Assembly: GCF_003432075.1 (NCBI RefSeq)
Contig: NZ_QWBU01000013.1
Location: forward strand, 1 to 64,000
DNA length: 64,000 bases
Source of the DNA: Shinella sp. WSJ-2
GTDB taxonomy: Bacteria > Pseudomonadota > Alphaproteobacteria > Rhizobiales > Rhizobiaceae
Direction of reading: 5' to 3'
Of this stretch, positions 9,375 through 17,982 are shown one piece after another; position 1 is the first letter of the stretch; the number at the start of each line of letters is the position of its first letter. The notes below the pieces were generated by a model, which was not told the origin of the DNA, ran no database searches, and saw only the letters and a program-made list of their open reading frames with translations. The position numbers and the translations under genes were made by a program.

Positions 9375-11987
9375 ATGGCGATTGAAAAGCAGCGCAAGGC
9401 GGGGGCAGGCGGCAATCCGCTGGCGCGCCGGCTTGCGGGCAAACGCCTTGCCGCCCAGACCGTTCTCTATCTCGAAGCGCTCGCTCCGCGACTCCTGCCG
9501 ATCCTGCTGCTCGTCGCCGGCTTCCTCGCGCTGACCTGGTTTGGCTTTTTCCGTTACGTGCCGGCCTGGCTGCATATCACGACGCTCGTTGCCTTTACAC
9601 TTGGTTTGATCGCCCTGCTTCTGCGGCTGCGTGGTCTCGCGTGGCCCTCCACCGACAATGCCTACCGCATGCTGGAGACGCGCAATGCGCTCGTCCATCA
9701 GGCAATCCGCGTGCAGGACGACCGGCCGGCCGGCGGCGATGCCTTTGCGGAGGCGCTGTGGCGCGAGCATCAGGCCCGCATGGCGCGGCTCGTCGGTTCG
9801 CTGCATATCGGTGCACCCGAGCCCGACATTGCCCGCCACGACCGTCATGCGCTGCGCGCCATTCCGATACTTCTGGTGGTCATCGCCTTCGCCTTCTCCT
9901 ATTCCAATCGTGGCGGCTTGCTCACCGACGTCGTGTCCTTCCGCGCGCCGGCCGAATCGGCGCCGGACGTGCGTATCGATGCCTGGGTGACGCCGCCGGC
10001 GCATACATCGCGCGCACCGGTCTTCCTGACCGGCAAGGGGCAGGGCGGCGAAGCGGACCCGGTCAAGGGCGAGATCCGCATTCCGCAATTCAGCGAACTC
10101 ACTGTGCGCGTGACCGGCAGCGGCGACGAGGCGATCAGCTATCAGGTGACCGGCGAGAAAGACGCGACGGCGATCCTTCCCGACGAAGACAAACCGAAGG
10201 GCGAGAAGGTCGGCGATACCAAGGATGCGTCGAAGGCCCAGGTGGCGGCGGTGGCCGGCGCCAAGACCATGCACTACAAGATCCTGAAGGACGGCACGCT
10301 CAAGGTCGGTGACCGCACCTGGACCTTCGGCGTCATTCCGGACCGCGTGCCGGAAATCGCTTTCGACGGCATTCCGAAGAAAACGGTCGCCGCCGCGCTC
10401 GAAATCAGCTTCATCGCCAAGGATGATTACGGGCTTCAGGAGGCGCGGGCCGAAATCGTGCCGGTCGAAGAAGCGAAGGATGCGCGTCCGCTCTATCCGC
10501 TGCCGGAATACCGCCTCGACCTGCCGCGCCGCAGCGCGCGCGAGGCCAAGGGCACGACGAGCCGCAATCTCTCCGAACATCCGCTCTCCGGCAAGCGGGT
10601 GGAGATCACGCTGGTCGCCAAGGATGCGGCGGGGCAGGAAGGGCGCAGCCAGCCGGTCGAGATGATCCTGCCGGCAAAAACCTTCTTCGAGCCGCTCGCC
10701 GCCGCCGTCGCCGAACAGCGGCAGGTTTTCGCACTCGATGCCAACCTGCTGCCGTTTGCCATCGCGCTCAATGAAGCGCTGACGATCCGTCCGGAAGAGA
10801 CGATCCCGAATCTCACCCATTACCTGCTGCTGCAATCGGCGAATGCGCGCATGAAGCTTTCCCGCACGGACGACCAGATGCGCGAGACGGCGGATTATCT
10901 CTGGGAGATCGCGCTCGGCATCGAGGACGGCAATCTTTCGCTCGCCGACCGGCGCCTGCGCGAGGCGCAGAAAGCGCTGTCGGAAGCGCTGGAGCGCAAT
11001 GCCTCGGACGAGGAGATCGCCGGCCTGATGAAGGAACTGCGCGAGGCGATGCAGGCCTATATGCAGGAACTCGCCAAGCAAGCCGCCAAGAACGGCCAGA
11101 TGCGTGAGAATGCCCAGCAGCAGGGCCAGGTGCTGCGCCAGCAGGATTTGCAGCGCATGATGGACCAGATCGAGAATCTGGCCCGTTCCGGCGCCAAGGA
11201 TCAGGCGCAGCAGATGCTGTCCGAACTTCAGCGCATGATGAACAATTTGCAGGCCGGCCGTCCGCAACAGGGCCAGCAGGGCCAGCAGAACGATGCCATG
11301 CGCCAGCAAATGGACAAGCTCGGCCAGCTGATGCAGCAGCAGCAGAAGCTGATGGAAGAGACCTTCAAGCTCGATCAGGCCCTGCGTGACCGTCAGCAGC
11401 GCGGCGATCCGCAGCCGGGCGAGGAAGGCGAGCAGCAGCCCGGCGACAACGGTGCGGGCCAGCCCTCGACGGATCAGATGACCGCCGAACAGTTGCAGCA
11501 GGCGCTGAAAAACCTCAAGGCGCAGCAGGATGGGCTCGGCAAGCAGCTTGGCGAGGTCCAGAAGGGCCTGAAGGATATGGGCCTCGATCCCGGCGAAGGT
11601 TTCGGCAAGGCCGGGCGCGAGATGAAGGGCGCCTCCGAAGCGCTTGGCGACGGTCAGGGCGAGCCCGCCGTCGGCAGCCAGGGCCGGGCGCTGGAAGCGC
11701 TGCGCCAGGGTGCGCAGAGCATGATGAGCCAGATGCAGGCGATGGGCGAGGGCCAGGGGCCGGGCGAAGGCATGCCGCAGGCCGGCCGCAATGGCCGCGA
11801 CCCGCTTGGCCGCGAGCGCAACGTCAACGGCCAGGGCCCCGATTTCGGCGGTCCGACGAAGATCCCCGAGGAAATCGATATCCAGCGTGCGCGCGAAATT
11901 CTTGACGAGATTCGCCGCCGGCTCGGCACCGGCACGTCGCCGGGCTTCGAGCGGGACTATTTGGAGCGGCTGCTCGGCATTCGCTGA
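9375..11987 (+). CDS. TIGR02302/DUF4175-type large Gln-rich membrane protein
   Basis: An 870-residue protein of the alphaproteobacterial TIGR02302 family, function unknown. Two membrane helices lie near residues 38-58 and 66-85 and a third near 160-177. A ~350-residue extracytoplasmic region with beta-rich segments follows. From about residue 570 there is a long coiled-coil and Gln/Met/Gly-rich low-complexity tail with many QQ and MMxQ runs. The C-terminus returns to a charged helix (AREILDEIRRRLG, then the ERDYLERLLG end). The architecture implies an inner-membrane protein with a large periplasmic coiled coil, possibly an envelope scaffold (inference). It follows lysA by 100 bp on the same strand. 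Confidence 0.85.
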   Translation: MAIEKQRKAGAGGNPLARRLAGKRLAAQTVLYLEALAPRLLPILLLVAGFLALTWFGFFRYVPAWLHITTLVAFTLGLIALLLRLRGLAWPSTDNAYRMLETRNALVHQAIRVQDDRPAGGDAFAEALWREHQARMARLVGSLHIGAPEPDIARHDRHALRAIPILLVVIAFAFSYSNRGGLLTDVVSFRAPAESAPDVRIDAWVTPPAHTSRAPVFLTGKGQGGEADPVKGEIRIPQFSELTVRVTGSGDEAISYQVTGEKDATAILPDEDKPKGEKVGDTKDASKAQVAAVAGAKTMHYKILKDGTLKVGDRTWTFGVIPDRVPEIAFDGIPKKTVAAALEISFIAKDDYGLQEARAEIVPVEEAKDARPLYPLPEYRLDLPRRSAREAKGTTSRNLSEHPLSGKRVEITLVAKDAAGQEGRSQPVEMILPAKTFFEPLAAAVAEQRQVFALDANLLPFAIALNEALTIRPEETIPNLTHYLLLQSANARMKLSRTDDQMRETADYLWEIALGIEDGNLSLADRRLREAQKALSEALERNASDEEIAGLMKELREAMQAYMQELAKQAAKNGQMRENAQQQGQVLRQQDLQRMMDQIENLARSGAKDQAQQMLSELQRMMNNLQAGRPQQGQQGQQNDAMRQQMDKLGQLMQQQQKLMEETFKLDQALRDRQQRGDPQPGEEGEQQPGDNGAGQPSTDQMTAEQLQQALKNLKAQQDGLGKQLGEVQKGLKDMGLDPGEGFGKAGREMKGASEALGDGQGEPAVGSQGRALEALRQGAQSMMSQMQAMGEGQGPGEGMPQAGRNGRDPLGRERNVNGQGPDFGGPTKIPEEIDIQRAREILDEIRRRLGTGTSPGFERDYLERLLGIR

Positions 11988-12017
11988 GTTCAGCCGCGTC
12001 CTACCTTTATCGAAGGA

Positions 12018-12377
12018 TCAGGCGGCGAGCGCCAGTGCGACGGCGCGGCGGATATCCGGCAGGCTGAACGGTTTGCTCACGACATCGACGATCTTCTGCG
12101 AAAGGTCGTCGGCGCGTTCGCGCTGGTCGGCATAGCCGGTCATCAACAGGATTTTCAGCGCCGGGTGGGCAGCGGACGCCTTGTGAGCAAGCTCGATGCC
12201 GTCCATGACGGGCATGCGGATATCGGAAAGCAACAGGTCGAAGCCGCCGTCGGTGAGAGCATCGAGGCCGGCGGCACCATCCGGCGCCTCGACGGTCTCA
12301 TGACCATCCAGCCTTAGCGCCCGTGCCACGAAGATACGCAGCGAATCCTCGTCTTCGGTGATCAGAATCTTCGCCAT
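12018..12377 (-). CDS. cpdR: CpdR-like single-domain response regulator
   Basis: A 119-residue stand-alone receiver domain with no output domain. The acidic pocket EDED (residues 8-11), phosphoacceptor D52 in LLLSDIRMPVMDG, switch threonine in LLMTGYADQRERA and lysine in VSKPFSLPDIR are all present. The MTGYADQRERA segment and overall sequence resemble CpdR, the adaptor that controls ClpXP-dependent degradation of cell-cycle regulators in Caulobacter and Sinorhizobium. That identification rests on remembered similarity. A clear AAGGGGAA ribosome site precedes the ATG. It lies downstream of hpt on the same strand, with 167 bp between. Confidence 0.72.
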   Translation of the reverse strand: MAKILITEDEDSLRIFVARALRLDGHETVEAPDGAAGLDALTDGGFDLLLSDIRMPVMDGIELAHKASAAHPALKILLMTGYADQRERADDLSQKIVDVVSKPFSLPDIRRAVALALAA

Positions 12378-12544
12378 CGGTTCCCCTTCGGCCGTCCATC
12401 CGGCCTGTGTCCCATACGCATCGCAGGATGCGCGACATCAAAGTGCAACGCTGCGAAGCGGTTCATTCCGGTGCAGCAGCTTCGAGGAAAAGACCAGACT
12501 TTCCTTGTCGATCGGTAAACGGCCGATAGGGGAAATTGGAACGT

Positions 12545-13090
12545 TTATTCCGCGTCGCCTGTCACGACGCCGACGAAGGGCAGTTCGCGGAAGGCATAAG
12601 CAACGTCCATGCCGTAACCGACGACGAAATGGTCGGGGCATTCGAAGCCGACATAATCGGCCTCCAGATCGGTCTTGCGCTTCTCGCGCTTGTCGAGCAG
12701 CACGGCGATGGTGACGTTGCGCGCGCCGCGCTCGTACATCAGTTCCTTGGCGTAGCTCAGCGTGCGGCCGGATTCGAGGATATCGTCGATCAACAGGATA
12801 TCGCGGCCATGCACGTCGCTGTCGATGTCCTTGATGACCTTGACGCCCTGCGAGACCGTGCCGGTGCCGTAGCTGGAGAGCGTGATGAACTCGACTTCCG
12901 GGGCAAGGCCCGCGGCGTGCAGGGCGCGCGTCAGGTCGGCAGCGAAGATGAAGGAGCCCTTGAGGACGGCGATGACGAGGAGGTCGCTGGTCGGGCCGGC
13001 GGCGATCTGCGCGGCGAGCTCTTCGTTGCGCTTGGCGATCTGCCCGGCGTCATAGAGGGTTTCGATCTTCTTTCCGCGGACAATCTGCAT
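12545..13090 (-). CDS. hpt: Hypoxanthine phosphoribosyltransferase
   Basis: Purine salvage: hypoxanthine (and often guanine) plus PRPP to IMP/GMP. The 181-residue cytosolic protein has the type I PRTase fold. VLKGSFIFAADL is near residues 42-53, the flexible loop has SSYGTGT, and the PRPP-binding loop DILLIDDILESGRTL is at 97-111. The C-terminal hood (CPDHFVVGYGMD) contacts the base. Length and motifs are normal. The start ATG at 13090 is the only reasonable one. A guanine preference cannot be excluded. Confidence 0.95.
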   Translation of the reverse strand: MQIVRGKKIETLYDAGQIAKRNEELAAQIAAGPTSDLLVIAVLKGSFIFAADLTRALHAAGLAPEVEFITLSSYGTGTVSQGVKVIKDIDSDVHGRDILLIDDILESGRTLSYAKELMYERGARNVTIAVLLDKREKRKTDLEADYVGFECPDHFVVGYGMDVAYAFRELPFVGVVTGDAE

Positions 13091-13167
13091 CGCGAGGCGG
13101 CTCCCTGGTGGCGCAGGGGCTCAACGGGCCGCACTCTGCGCAGAAACAAAGGTGCCGCTTAGCACAG

Positions 13168-13842
13168 TCAGTTGATCGGTGCACCCTCGCTCGCAAGCGA
13201 AACCGAGACTTTCGGCACTTTTCCGCCACTGTGCGGTATGCGCAGCGCAAAGTGTTCGCTGGCGCCGGGGGCAAGCGTGCCGGTTTTCAGCGCCACGCGA
13301 CGGTGCATCGGCTCGCCGGCACCTTCGAGGACGATATCGACCGCCGGCACGACCTGCGCCGTCTCGGTGCCGTTGTGCAGCCGGCCATAGACGGCCAGAA
13401 CCTTCATGCCGTTGCGGTCGTCGATCGTGGTGATGACGTCGGCGATGCGCAGCGTGGCATCGGGGCTGCCGGTCGGCAGGGCCGCCCGCAACGCCGTCAA
13501 ACCGCCAGCATAGGCGAAGACGAAGATGAAGAGCGTGGCGACGAGGCCGGCAAAGGCGCGGCCGGAAAGCAGCTGGAGGCCCGTCTCGCAGAGCCGCGCA
13601 ACGGCCACGGCGATGCGCAGAAGCATCTGTTGCACGGTGACGGGTTCCTGGACCGTGTATTGCGGGCGAACATTGTCGTTGGAGGTGCGGGCGGAAGCGC
13701 TGCGGATCACCACGAAATCGGCATCGACCACTTCGAGCCGCGCCGGCGCACGGCGCGCGTGTTTTTCCACCGGCGTCTTCGGCTCGGGCGGCAGGAGGTC
13801 GATCCGGCCTTTGGCCTCGCGTCGTGCTCTGAAGGCGTTCAT
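13168..13842 (-). CDS. Uncharacterised single-pass membrane protein divergent from ftsE
   Basis: I do not recognise a named family. The 224-residue protein has a basic, Pro-rich cytoplasmic N-terminus (1-70), an amphipathic stretch, one strong membrane helix at about 97-118, and a ~105-residue C-terminal domain with alternating hydrophobic strands. This layout resembles the zinc-ribbon/DUF3426 proteins often found next to ftsE in alphaproteobacteria, but no CxxC zinc ribbon is visible. A GGGGAG ribosome site supports the start. It is transcribed away from ftsE across a 195-bp shared intergenic region, so it may have an envelope or division role (inference). Confidence 0.7.
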   Translation of the reverse strand: MNAFRARREAKGRIDLLPPEPKTPVEKHARRAPARLEVVDADFVVIRSASARTSNDNVRPQYTVQEPVTVQQMLLRIAVAVARLCETGLQLLSGRAFAGLVATLFIFVFAYAGGLTALRAALPTGSPDATLRIADVITTIDDRNGMKVLAVYGRLHNGTETAQVVPAVDIVLEGAGEPMHRRVALKTGTLAPGASEHFALRIPHSGGKVPKVSVSLASEGAPIN

Positions 13843-14037
13843 CGCGAACTCCCCGCTTCCCGGTTCCGCGCAAAATCAGGGGCGAAAAGTCGGGCATTGA
13901 ATGAAATCCTTACGAAACGTAAACCATACTGGTTAATGCTTCGGAAACCTGACCGTGAAAGAGCCGCTTTCTTCTGCGACATCCGCTAGGATGGCGCCAC
14001 GCGCTCAGGCGAACGCTCTTAGAAACCGGATTGACCC

Positions 14038-14697
14038 TTGATTCACTTCGAAAATGTCGGACTGCGCTATGGGATGGGGCCGGAAATCCTCCGCGACCTG
14101 ACCTTCGATATTCCGCGCCGGTCCTTCCAGTTCCTGACCGGCCCGTCGGGTGCCGGCAAGACGACGCTGCTGCGCCTGCTTTTCCTGTCGCTTCAGCCGA
14201 CGCGCGGTATCATCCGCAGCTTCGACCGGGAGGTCTCCACCATCCCGCGCGACGAGCTGCCCATGCTGCGCCGGCGCATCGGCATCGTCTTCCAGGATTT
14301 TCGCCTGCTCGACCATCTCACGACCTATGAAAACGTCGCTCTTCCGCTGCGCGTACGTGGCAAGGACGAATCGAGCTACAAGGCCGATGTGCTGGAGCTT
14401 CTGAAATGGGTGGGCCTCGGCGAGCGAATCAACGTGCTACCGCCGGTGCTTTCCGGCGGAGAAAAGCAGCGTGCGGCGATCGCCCGCGCGCTCATTGACC
14501 GGCCGGAGCTGCTTCTGGCCGACGAACCGACCGGCAACGTCGATCCGCCGATGGCGCAGCGCCTGCTCAGCCTGTTCCTCGAACTCAACCGGCTCGGCAC
14601 GGCCGTCGTCATCGCGACCCACGATCTCTCGCTGATGGATCAGGTGGAGGCGCGGCGCATGATTCTCTCGCAGGGGCGGCTCGACATCTATGATTGA
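14038..14697 (+). CDS. ftsE: Cell division ATP-binding protein FtsE
   Basis: ATPase of the FtsEX complex, which activates periplasmic peptidoglycan hydrolases at the septum. The protein has 219 residues. Walker A GPSGAGKT is at 35-42, signature LSGGEKQR at 138-145, Walker B LLLADEP at 158-164, and the switch histidine is in VVIATHDLSLMDQ. It begins at TTG 14038, because the family starts exactly with the strand IHFENVGLRYG and no in-frame ATG is available; a CCGGA ribosome site sits 7 nt upstream. Its last 8 bases overlap ftsX, so the two proteins should be made in coupled amounts. Confidence 0.95.
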   Translation: MIHFENVGLRYGMGPEILRDLTFDIPRRSFQFLTGPSGAGKTTLLRLLFLSLQPTRGIIRSFDREVSTIPRDELPMLRRRIGIVFQDFRLLDHLTTYENVALPLRVRGKDESSYKADVLELLKWVGLGERINVLPPVLSGGEKQRAAIARALIDRPELLLADEPTGNVDPPMAQRLLSLFLELNRLGTAVVIATHDLSLMDQVEARRMILSQGRLDIYD

Positions 14698-15697
14698 TGC
14701 CCCCCGCGAGACCAACCAGGAAGGCCAAACCGCCCGCCGGCCGGAAATGAAGGTGCGCCCGACGGCACCCATCGTGCCGCCGTCGAATGTTTCCGGCAAT
14801 GCGTTGATGGCCGTCATCGCCATCATGGCGTTCCTCGCCTGCCTCACGTTCGGTGCCGTCAACATGGTTCGCGCCACCGCGGCGAGCTGGCAGAGCCAGA
14901 TCTCCCGCGAGGTCACCATCCAGATCAAGCCCGACGACGATCTCGACATGGAGCAGGCGCTGAAGGACGTGCGCGACCTCGCGCTCACCTTCTCCGGCAC
15001 GCGCGACGGCACGATTGTCGATCGCGAGGCGACGGCCCGCCTTCTCGAACCCTGGCTCGGTGCCGGGTTGAACCTCGACGAATTGCCGGTGCCACGTCTC
15101 GTCATCGTCACCATCGACGAGCAGAACCCGCCGGATTTCACGGCCATGCGCAAGGCGTTGACAGCCAAGGTGCCGCAGGCCTTTCTCGACGATCACCGGA
15201 CCTGGGTCGACCGTCTCGTCGCCATGGCGCGCACAACGGCCTTCATCGGCACGGGTGTGCTGGTGCTGGTCTTCTCGGCGATGGTGCTGACGGTGGTCTT
15301 CGCGACGCGCGGCGCGCTGTCGGGCAACCGCCATATCGTCGAGGTCCTGCATTTCGTTGGCGCGGAGGCCGGTTTTGTCGCCTCGGAGTTCCAGAAGCAT
15401 TTTCTCAAGATCAGCCTCAAGGGTTCCGTCGCCGGTGGGGCACTTGCGGCGCTGTTCTTTGCCGTCGCAGGCTTTTGGCAGGGGCGCTCGATAGCCACAC
15501 CACAGAGCGATCAGGCGACCGCGCTGTTCGGCTCCTTTTCCATGGGGCTGACGGGTTATCTCGGAATCGCCGCGACCATCGTCATCATCGCACTTTTAAC
15601 GACGCTGACGGCACGCTTCACCGTGATGCGGACCATCCACGAGATCGACCAGATCCGCTCCGATCCGTCGCGCACCGATCAGCTCCCCGACACATGA
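14690..15697 (+). CDS. ftsX: Cell division membrane protein FtsX
   Basis: Membrane partner of FtsE that transmits ATP hydrolysis to periplasmic amidase activators. The 335-residue protein has a ~35-residue cytoplasmic N-terminus and TM1 at about 38-58. A periplasmic extracellular domain (about 60-180) follows. Three more helices lie near 183-205, 243-263 and 286-306, the classic four-TM FtsX topology. The start overlaps the ftsE end (ATGATTGA, 14690-14697). FtsX supports cell division or elongation in other rhizobia; the specific hydrolase partner is not encoded here. Confidence 0.95.
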   Translation: MIDAPRETNQEGQTARRPEMKVRPTAPIVPPSNVSGNALMAVIAIMAFLACLTFGAVNMVRATAASWQSQISREVTIQIKPDDDLDMEQALKDVRDLALTFSGTRDGTIVDREATARLLEPWLGAGLNLDELPVPRLVIVTIDEQNPPDFTAMRKALTAKVPQAFLDDHRTWVDRLVAMARTTAFIGTGVLVLVFSAMVLTVVFATRGALSGNRHIVEVLHFVGAEAGFVASEFQKHFLKISLKGSVAGGALAALFFAVAGFWQGRSIATPQSDQATALFGSFSMGLTGYLGIAATIVIIALLTTLTARFTVMRTIHEIDQIRSDPSRTDQLPDT

Positions 15698-15755
15698 TCT
15701 GCCGCAGCCGAACCATCGCCGCGAAACGGGCCCGCCGTTGCCGCAATCGGATTCT

Positions 15756-16481
15756 ATGGACGCTGTCATGAGCGGGTTGGAACGGGCAAAGACGGCGCCG
15801 TCTGACGGTAGCCGACCACAGATGGACGGGCGGAGGCGCAAAGGCCCCATCCGCATCGCCGTGCGCGTGCTGCTTGCCCTGTTCATTCTCGGTGCCGCCA
15901 TTCTCCTGGCCGGCTTCCTGCATTTCGCCGAGACGGTCGCCGCACTCGAAGCGCCACGGGACCCGAAGGCCGATGCCATTGTGGTGCTGACCGGCGGCTA
16001 CCAGCGGATCGATCACGCGATCGGCCTTCTCAAGCGCGGTGCCGGCGAGCGGCTGCTGATTTCGGGTGTCAACCCCACGACGAGCGGCAACCAGCTTCGC
16101 AAGCTCACGCAAAGCTCGTCGACCCTCTTCGAATGCTGCGTCGATATCGGCTACGACGCCGTGGATACGATTGGCAATGCCAACGAGACGGCGCGCTGGA
16201 TCAACGACCACCGTTTCCGCCGCGTCCTTGTCGTCACCAACAATTACCACATGCCGCGCAGCCTGCTGGAACTGGAGGTCAGCGATCCTCAGACCGAGTT
16301 CATCGCCTATCCCGTCGTCAACACGGATCTGAGGAACGGCAACTGGCTGCGCCAGCCGGGCGTCGTGAAGGCCATGCTGTCGGAATATCTGAAATATACG
16401 CTGGCGCGTGTACGCGCCATGGCGGGCGCCCGCAGCTGGTCGGGTCTCAGGGGCGATCTGGCGGGCATGTCGGGAGGCTGA
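15756..16481 (+). CDS. YdcF-like DUF218 membrane protein
   Basis: A 241-residue protein with one N-terminal membrane helix (near residues 33-55), then a DUF218/YdcF domain. Recognisable blocks are DAIVVLTGGYQRIDHAI, GERLLISGVNPTTSG and the motif VVTNNYHMPRSLLEL. E. coli SanA and ElyC/YcbC of this family affect envelope integrity and undecaprenyl-phosphate use. The exact reaction is unknown. Start choice among TTG 15738, ATG 15756 and ATG 15768 is uncertain; 15756 is a compromise. It sits 58 bp after ftsX and 75 bp before plsC, likely in one transcription unit with envelope genes. Confidence 0.82.
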   Translation: MDAVMSGLERAKTAPSDGSRPQMDGRRRKGPIRIAVRVLLALFILGAAILLAGFLHFAETVAALEAPRDPKADAIVVLTGGYQRIDHAIGLLKRGAGERLLISGVNPTTSGNQLRKLTQSSSTLFECCVDIGYDAVDTIGNANETARWINDHRFRRVLVVTNNYHMPRSLLELEVSDPQTEFIAYPVVNTDLRNGNWLRQPGVVKAMLSEYLKYTLARVRAMAGARSWSGLRGDLAGMSGG

Positions 16482-16556
16482 GTTCCTCGGACGGGAGTTT
16501 CCCCGACCGGCAATATCGTGTAGGCGGAAAAGACCGCTCCGCAGACAGGCCGCTCA

Positions 16557-17345
16557 ATGATCTCTCTCCGCTCCATGCTCTTCAACACCCTCTTCTACAT
16601 GAACCTCATCGGACAGATGATCATCATGACGCCGGCCTATTTCCTGCTGCCGCGCAAGAAGTCCTATGGCATTGCCAAGAACTGGGCGCGCAGCAACCAT
16701 TGGCTCTTTGCCAAGATCGTCGGCACGACCTTCGAGGTCGAGGGTCTGGAGAACCTCCCCACGGGGGCCTACATCTTGGCACCGAAGCATCAGTCCTTCT
16801 GGGATGCCTATGCGCCGCTGCCCTGGCTTGACGATCCTCTCTATATCCTGAAGCGGGAACTGACGTGGATTCCGTTGTTCGGGCTCTATCTGAAGAAGCA
16901 GCGCATGGTGCCGGTCGATCGCGGGGCGCGCGGCAAGGCGATGGCCGCCATGATGGCGCGCACCAAGGCCGAGATGAGCACCGGGCGTCAGCTCATCATC
17001 TATCCGGAGGGCACGCGCCGCCCGCCGGGCGCTGCTCCGGAATACAAATACGGTATCGCCCGCCTTTACCGGGACCTCAAGGTGCCGGTCGTGCCGGTGG
17101 TGATGCATCCCGGTCTGTTCTGGCCACGGCGTACGACGATGCGCTATCCCGGCCATTTCAAGGTGCAAATCCTGCCGGCGATCCAGCCGGGCATGGAGCC
17201 GGATGCCTTCCTTGCCCATCTCATCGACGTCATGGAAACGGCGAGTGACCGCCTGCTGGTGGAGACGGTCGAGGCGAATCCGGCGTTGCCGCTACCGCCG
17301 ACAGCCGTGGCGCGTCTGGCGGAGCTGAAGGCGCGGGCGGCCTGA
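16557..17345 (+). CDS. plsC: 1-acyl-sn-glycerol-3-phosphate acyltransferase
   Basis: Acylates lysophosphatidic acid to phosphatidic acid in phospholipid synthesis at the inner membrane. The 262-residue protein has an N-terminal hydrophobic helix and the acyltransferase motif HQSFWD (H78, D83; HX4D). The substrate motif is IIYPEGTRRP (149-155 core), and PVVPVVMHPG is the fourth block. Length is usual. Rhizobia carry several PlsC paralogues, some specific for other lysolipids or ornithine lipids, so the acceptor is inferred from overall similarity. It is convergent with the ChaC gene, with no space between stops. Confidence 0.9.
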   Translation: MISLRSMLFNTLFYMNLIGQMIIMTPAYFLLPRKKSYGIAKNWARSNHWLFAKIVGTTFEVEGLENLPTGAYILAPKHQSFWDAYAPLPWLDDPLYILKRELTWIPLFGLYLKKQRMVPVDRGARGKAMAAMMARTKAEMSTGRQLIIYPEGTRRPPGAAPEYKYGIARLYRDLKVPVVPVVMHPGLFWPRRTTMRYPGHFKVQILPAIQPGMEPDAFLAHLIDVMETASDRLLVETVEANPALPLPPTAVARLAELKARAA

Positions 17346-17885
17346 TCAGGCCGTGACAGGGCCGTGCAGCCTGTCTGCCTTGCGGCCGACATCCTCCAGC
17401 CAATGATCGCGGATCCCCATTTCACGCAGATGCGCCAACGTGTTGCGCACATAGTCGATGTTGTGGCCGGATTTGCCGAACGCGGAACTGACAGTCGCGG
17501 CGGCCTCTTCGACCGTAATGGAGCCGGCGAACTGATGGTGGGCGCGGTCGCAGATATAGGCGAGGGTCGTGACGCGCCGCCCGTCGCCGAGCGTCGCCGG
17601 CAGGATGCGCTCCTTGTAGACATGGGTGACCAGCTCGCGCTCGCGCAGATAGTCGGTCACGGCTTCCCGGTTTTCCGGCGCCACGCGGAACGCCACGCCA
17701 CGGCAGGAGCCGCCGCGATCGAGGCCCAGCACGAGGCCAGGTTTCTCCTCGGTGCCGCGATGCACCCAGGAGCGCACGCAGAGCGACCGGCGGAAGCCGA
17801 AGAGATGGGCAGGCTGTCGTTCCTCGAACTCGAATCCCGGATTCCACATCAGCGATCCGTAGCCGAACACCCAGAATTCGTTCAT
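17346..17885 (-). CDS. chaC: ChaC-type gamma-glutamylcyclotransferase
   Basis: Degrades glutathione to 5-oxoproline and Cys-Gly in the cytosol. The family block FWVFGYGSLMWNPG is at residues 4-17, CRGVAFRV is central, and YLREREL carries the conserved acidic catalytic region. At 179 residues it matches bacterial ChaC. The start at 17885 (MNEFWVFGYG) is preferred over the frame opening at 18053 because family proteins begin almost at the FGYGS loop and the upstream part looks like non-coding sequence. It is divergent from the DUF2125 gene. Confidence 0.88.
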   Translation of the reverse strand: MNEFWVFGYGSLMWNPGFEFEERQPAHLFGFRRSLCVRSWVHRGTEEKPGLVLGLDRGGSCRGVAFRVAPENREAVTDYLRERELVTHVYKERILPATLGDGRRVTTLAYICDRAHHQFAGSITVEEAAATVSSAFGKSGHNIDYVRNTLAHLREMGIRDHWLEDVGRKADRLHGPVTA

Positions 17886-17982
17886 ATCCACCGTCACAAA
17901 CAATAACTCTCTAAAAGCCGCCGCAATTGCCAGCTTTGTCGCGCAGGCGGGCAAATCACATCCGCCACCATTGGAGAACATC

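Noticed and set aside
9186-11309. Open frame of 707 codons on the minus strand opposite the TIGR02302 gene
   Set aside because: Antisense shadow; Leu/Arg/His-rich composition with no motif, while the plus strand has a coherent membrane protein with a ribosome site.
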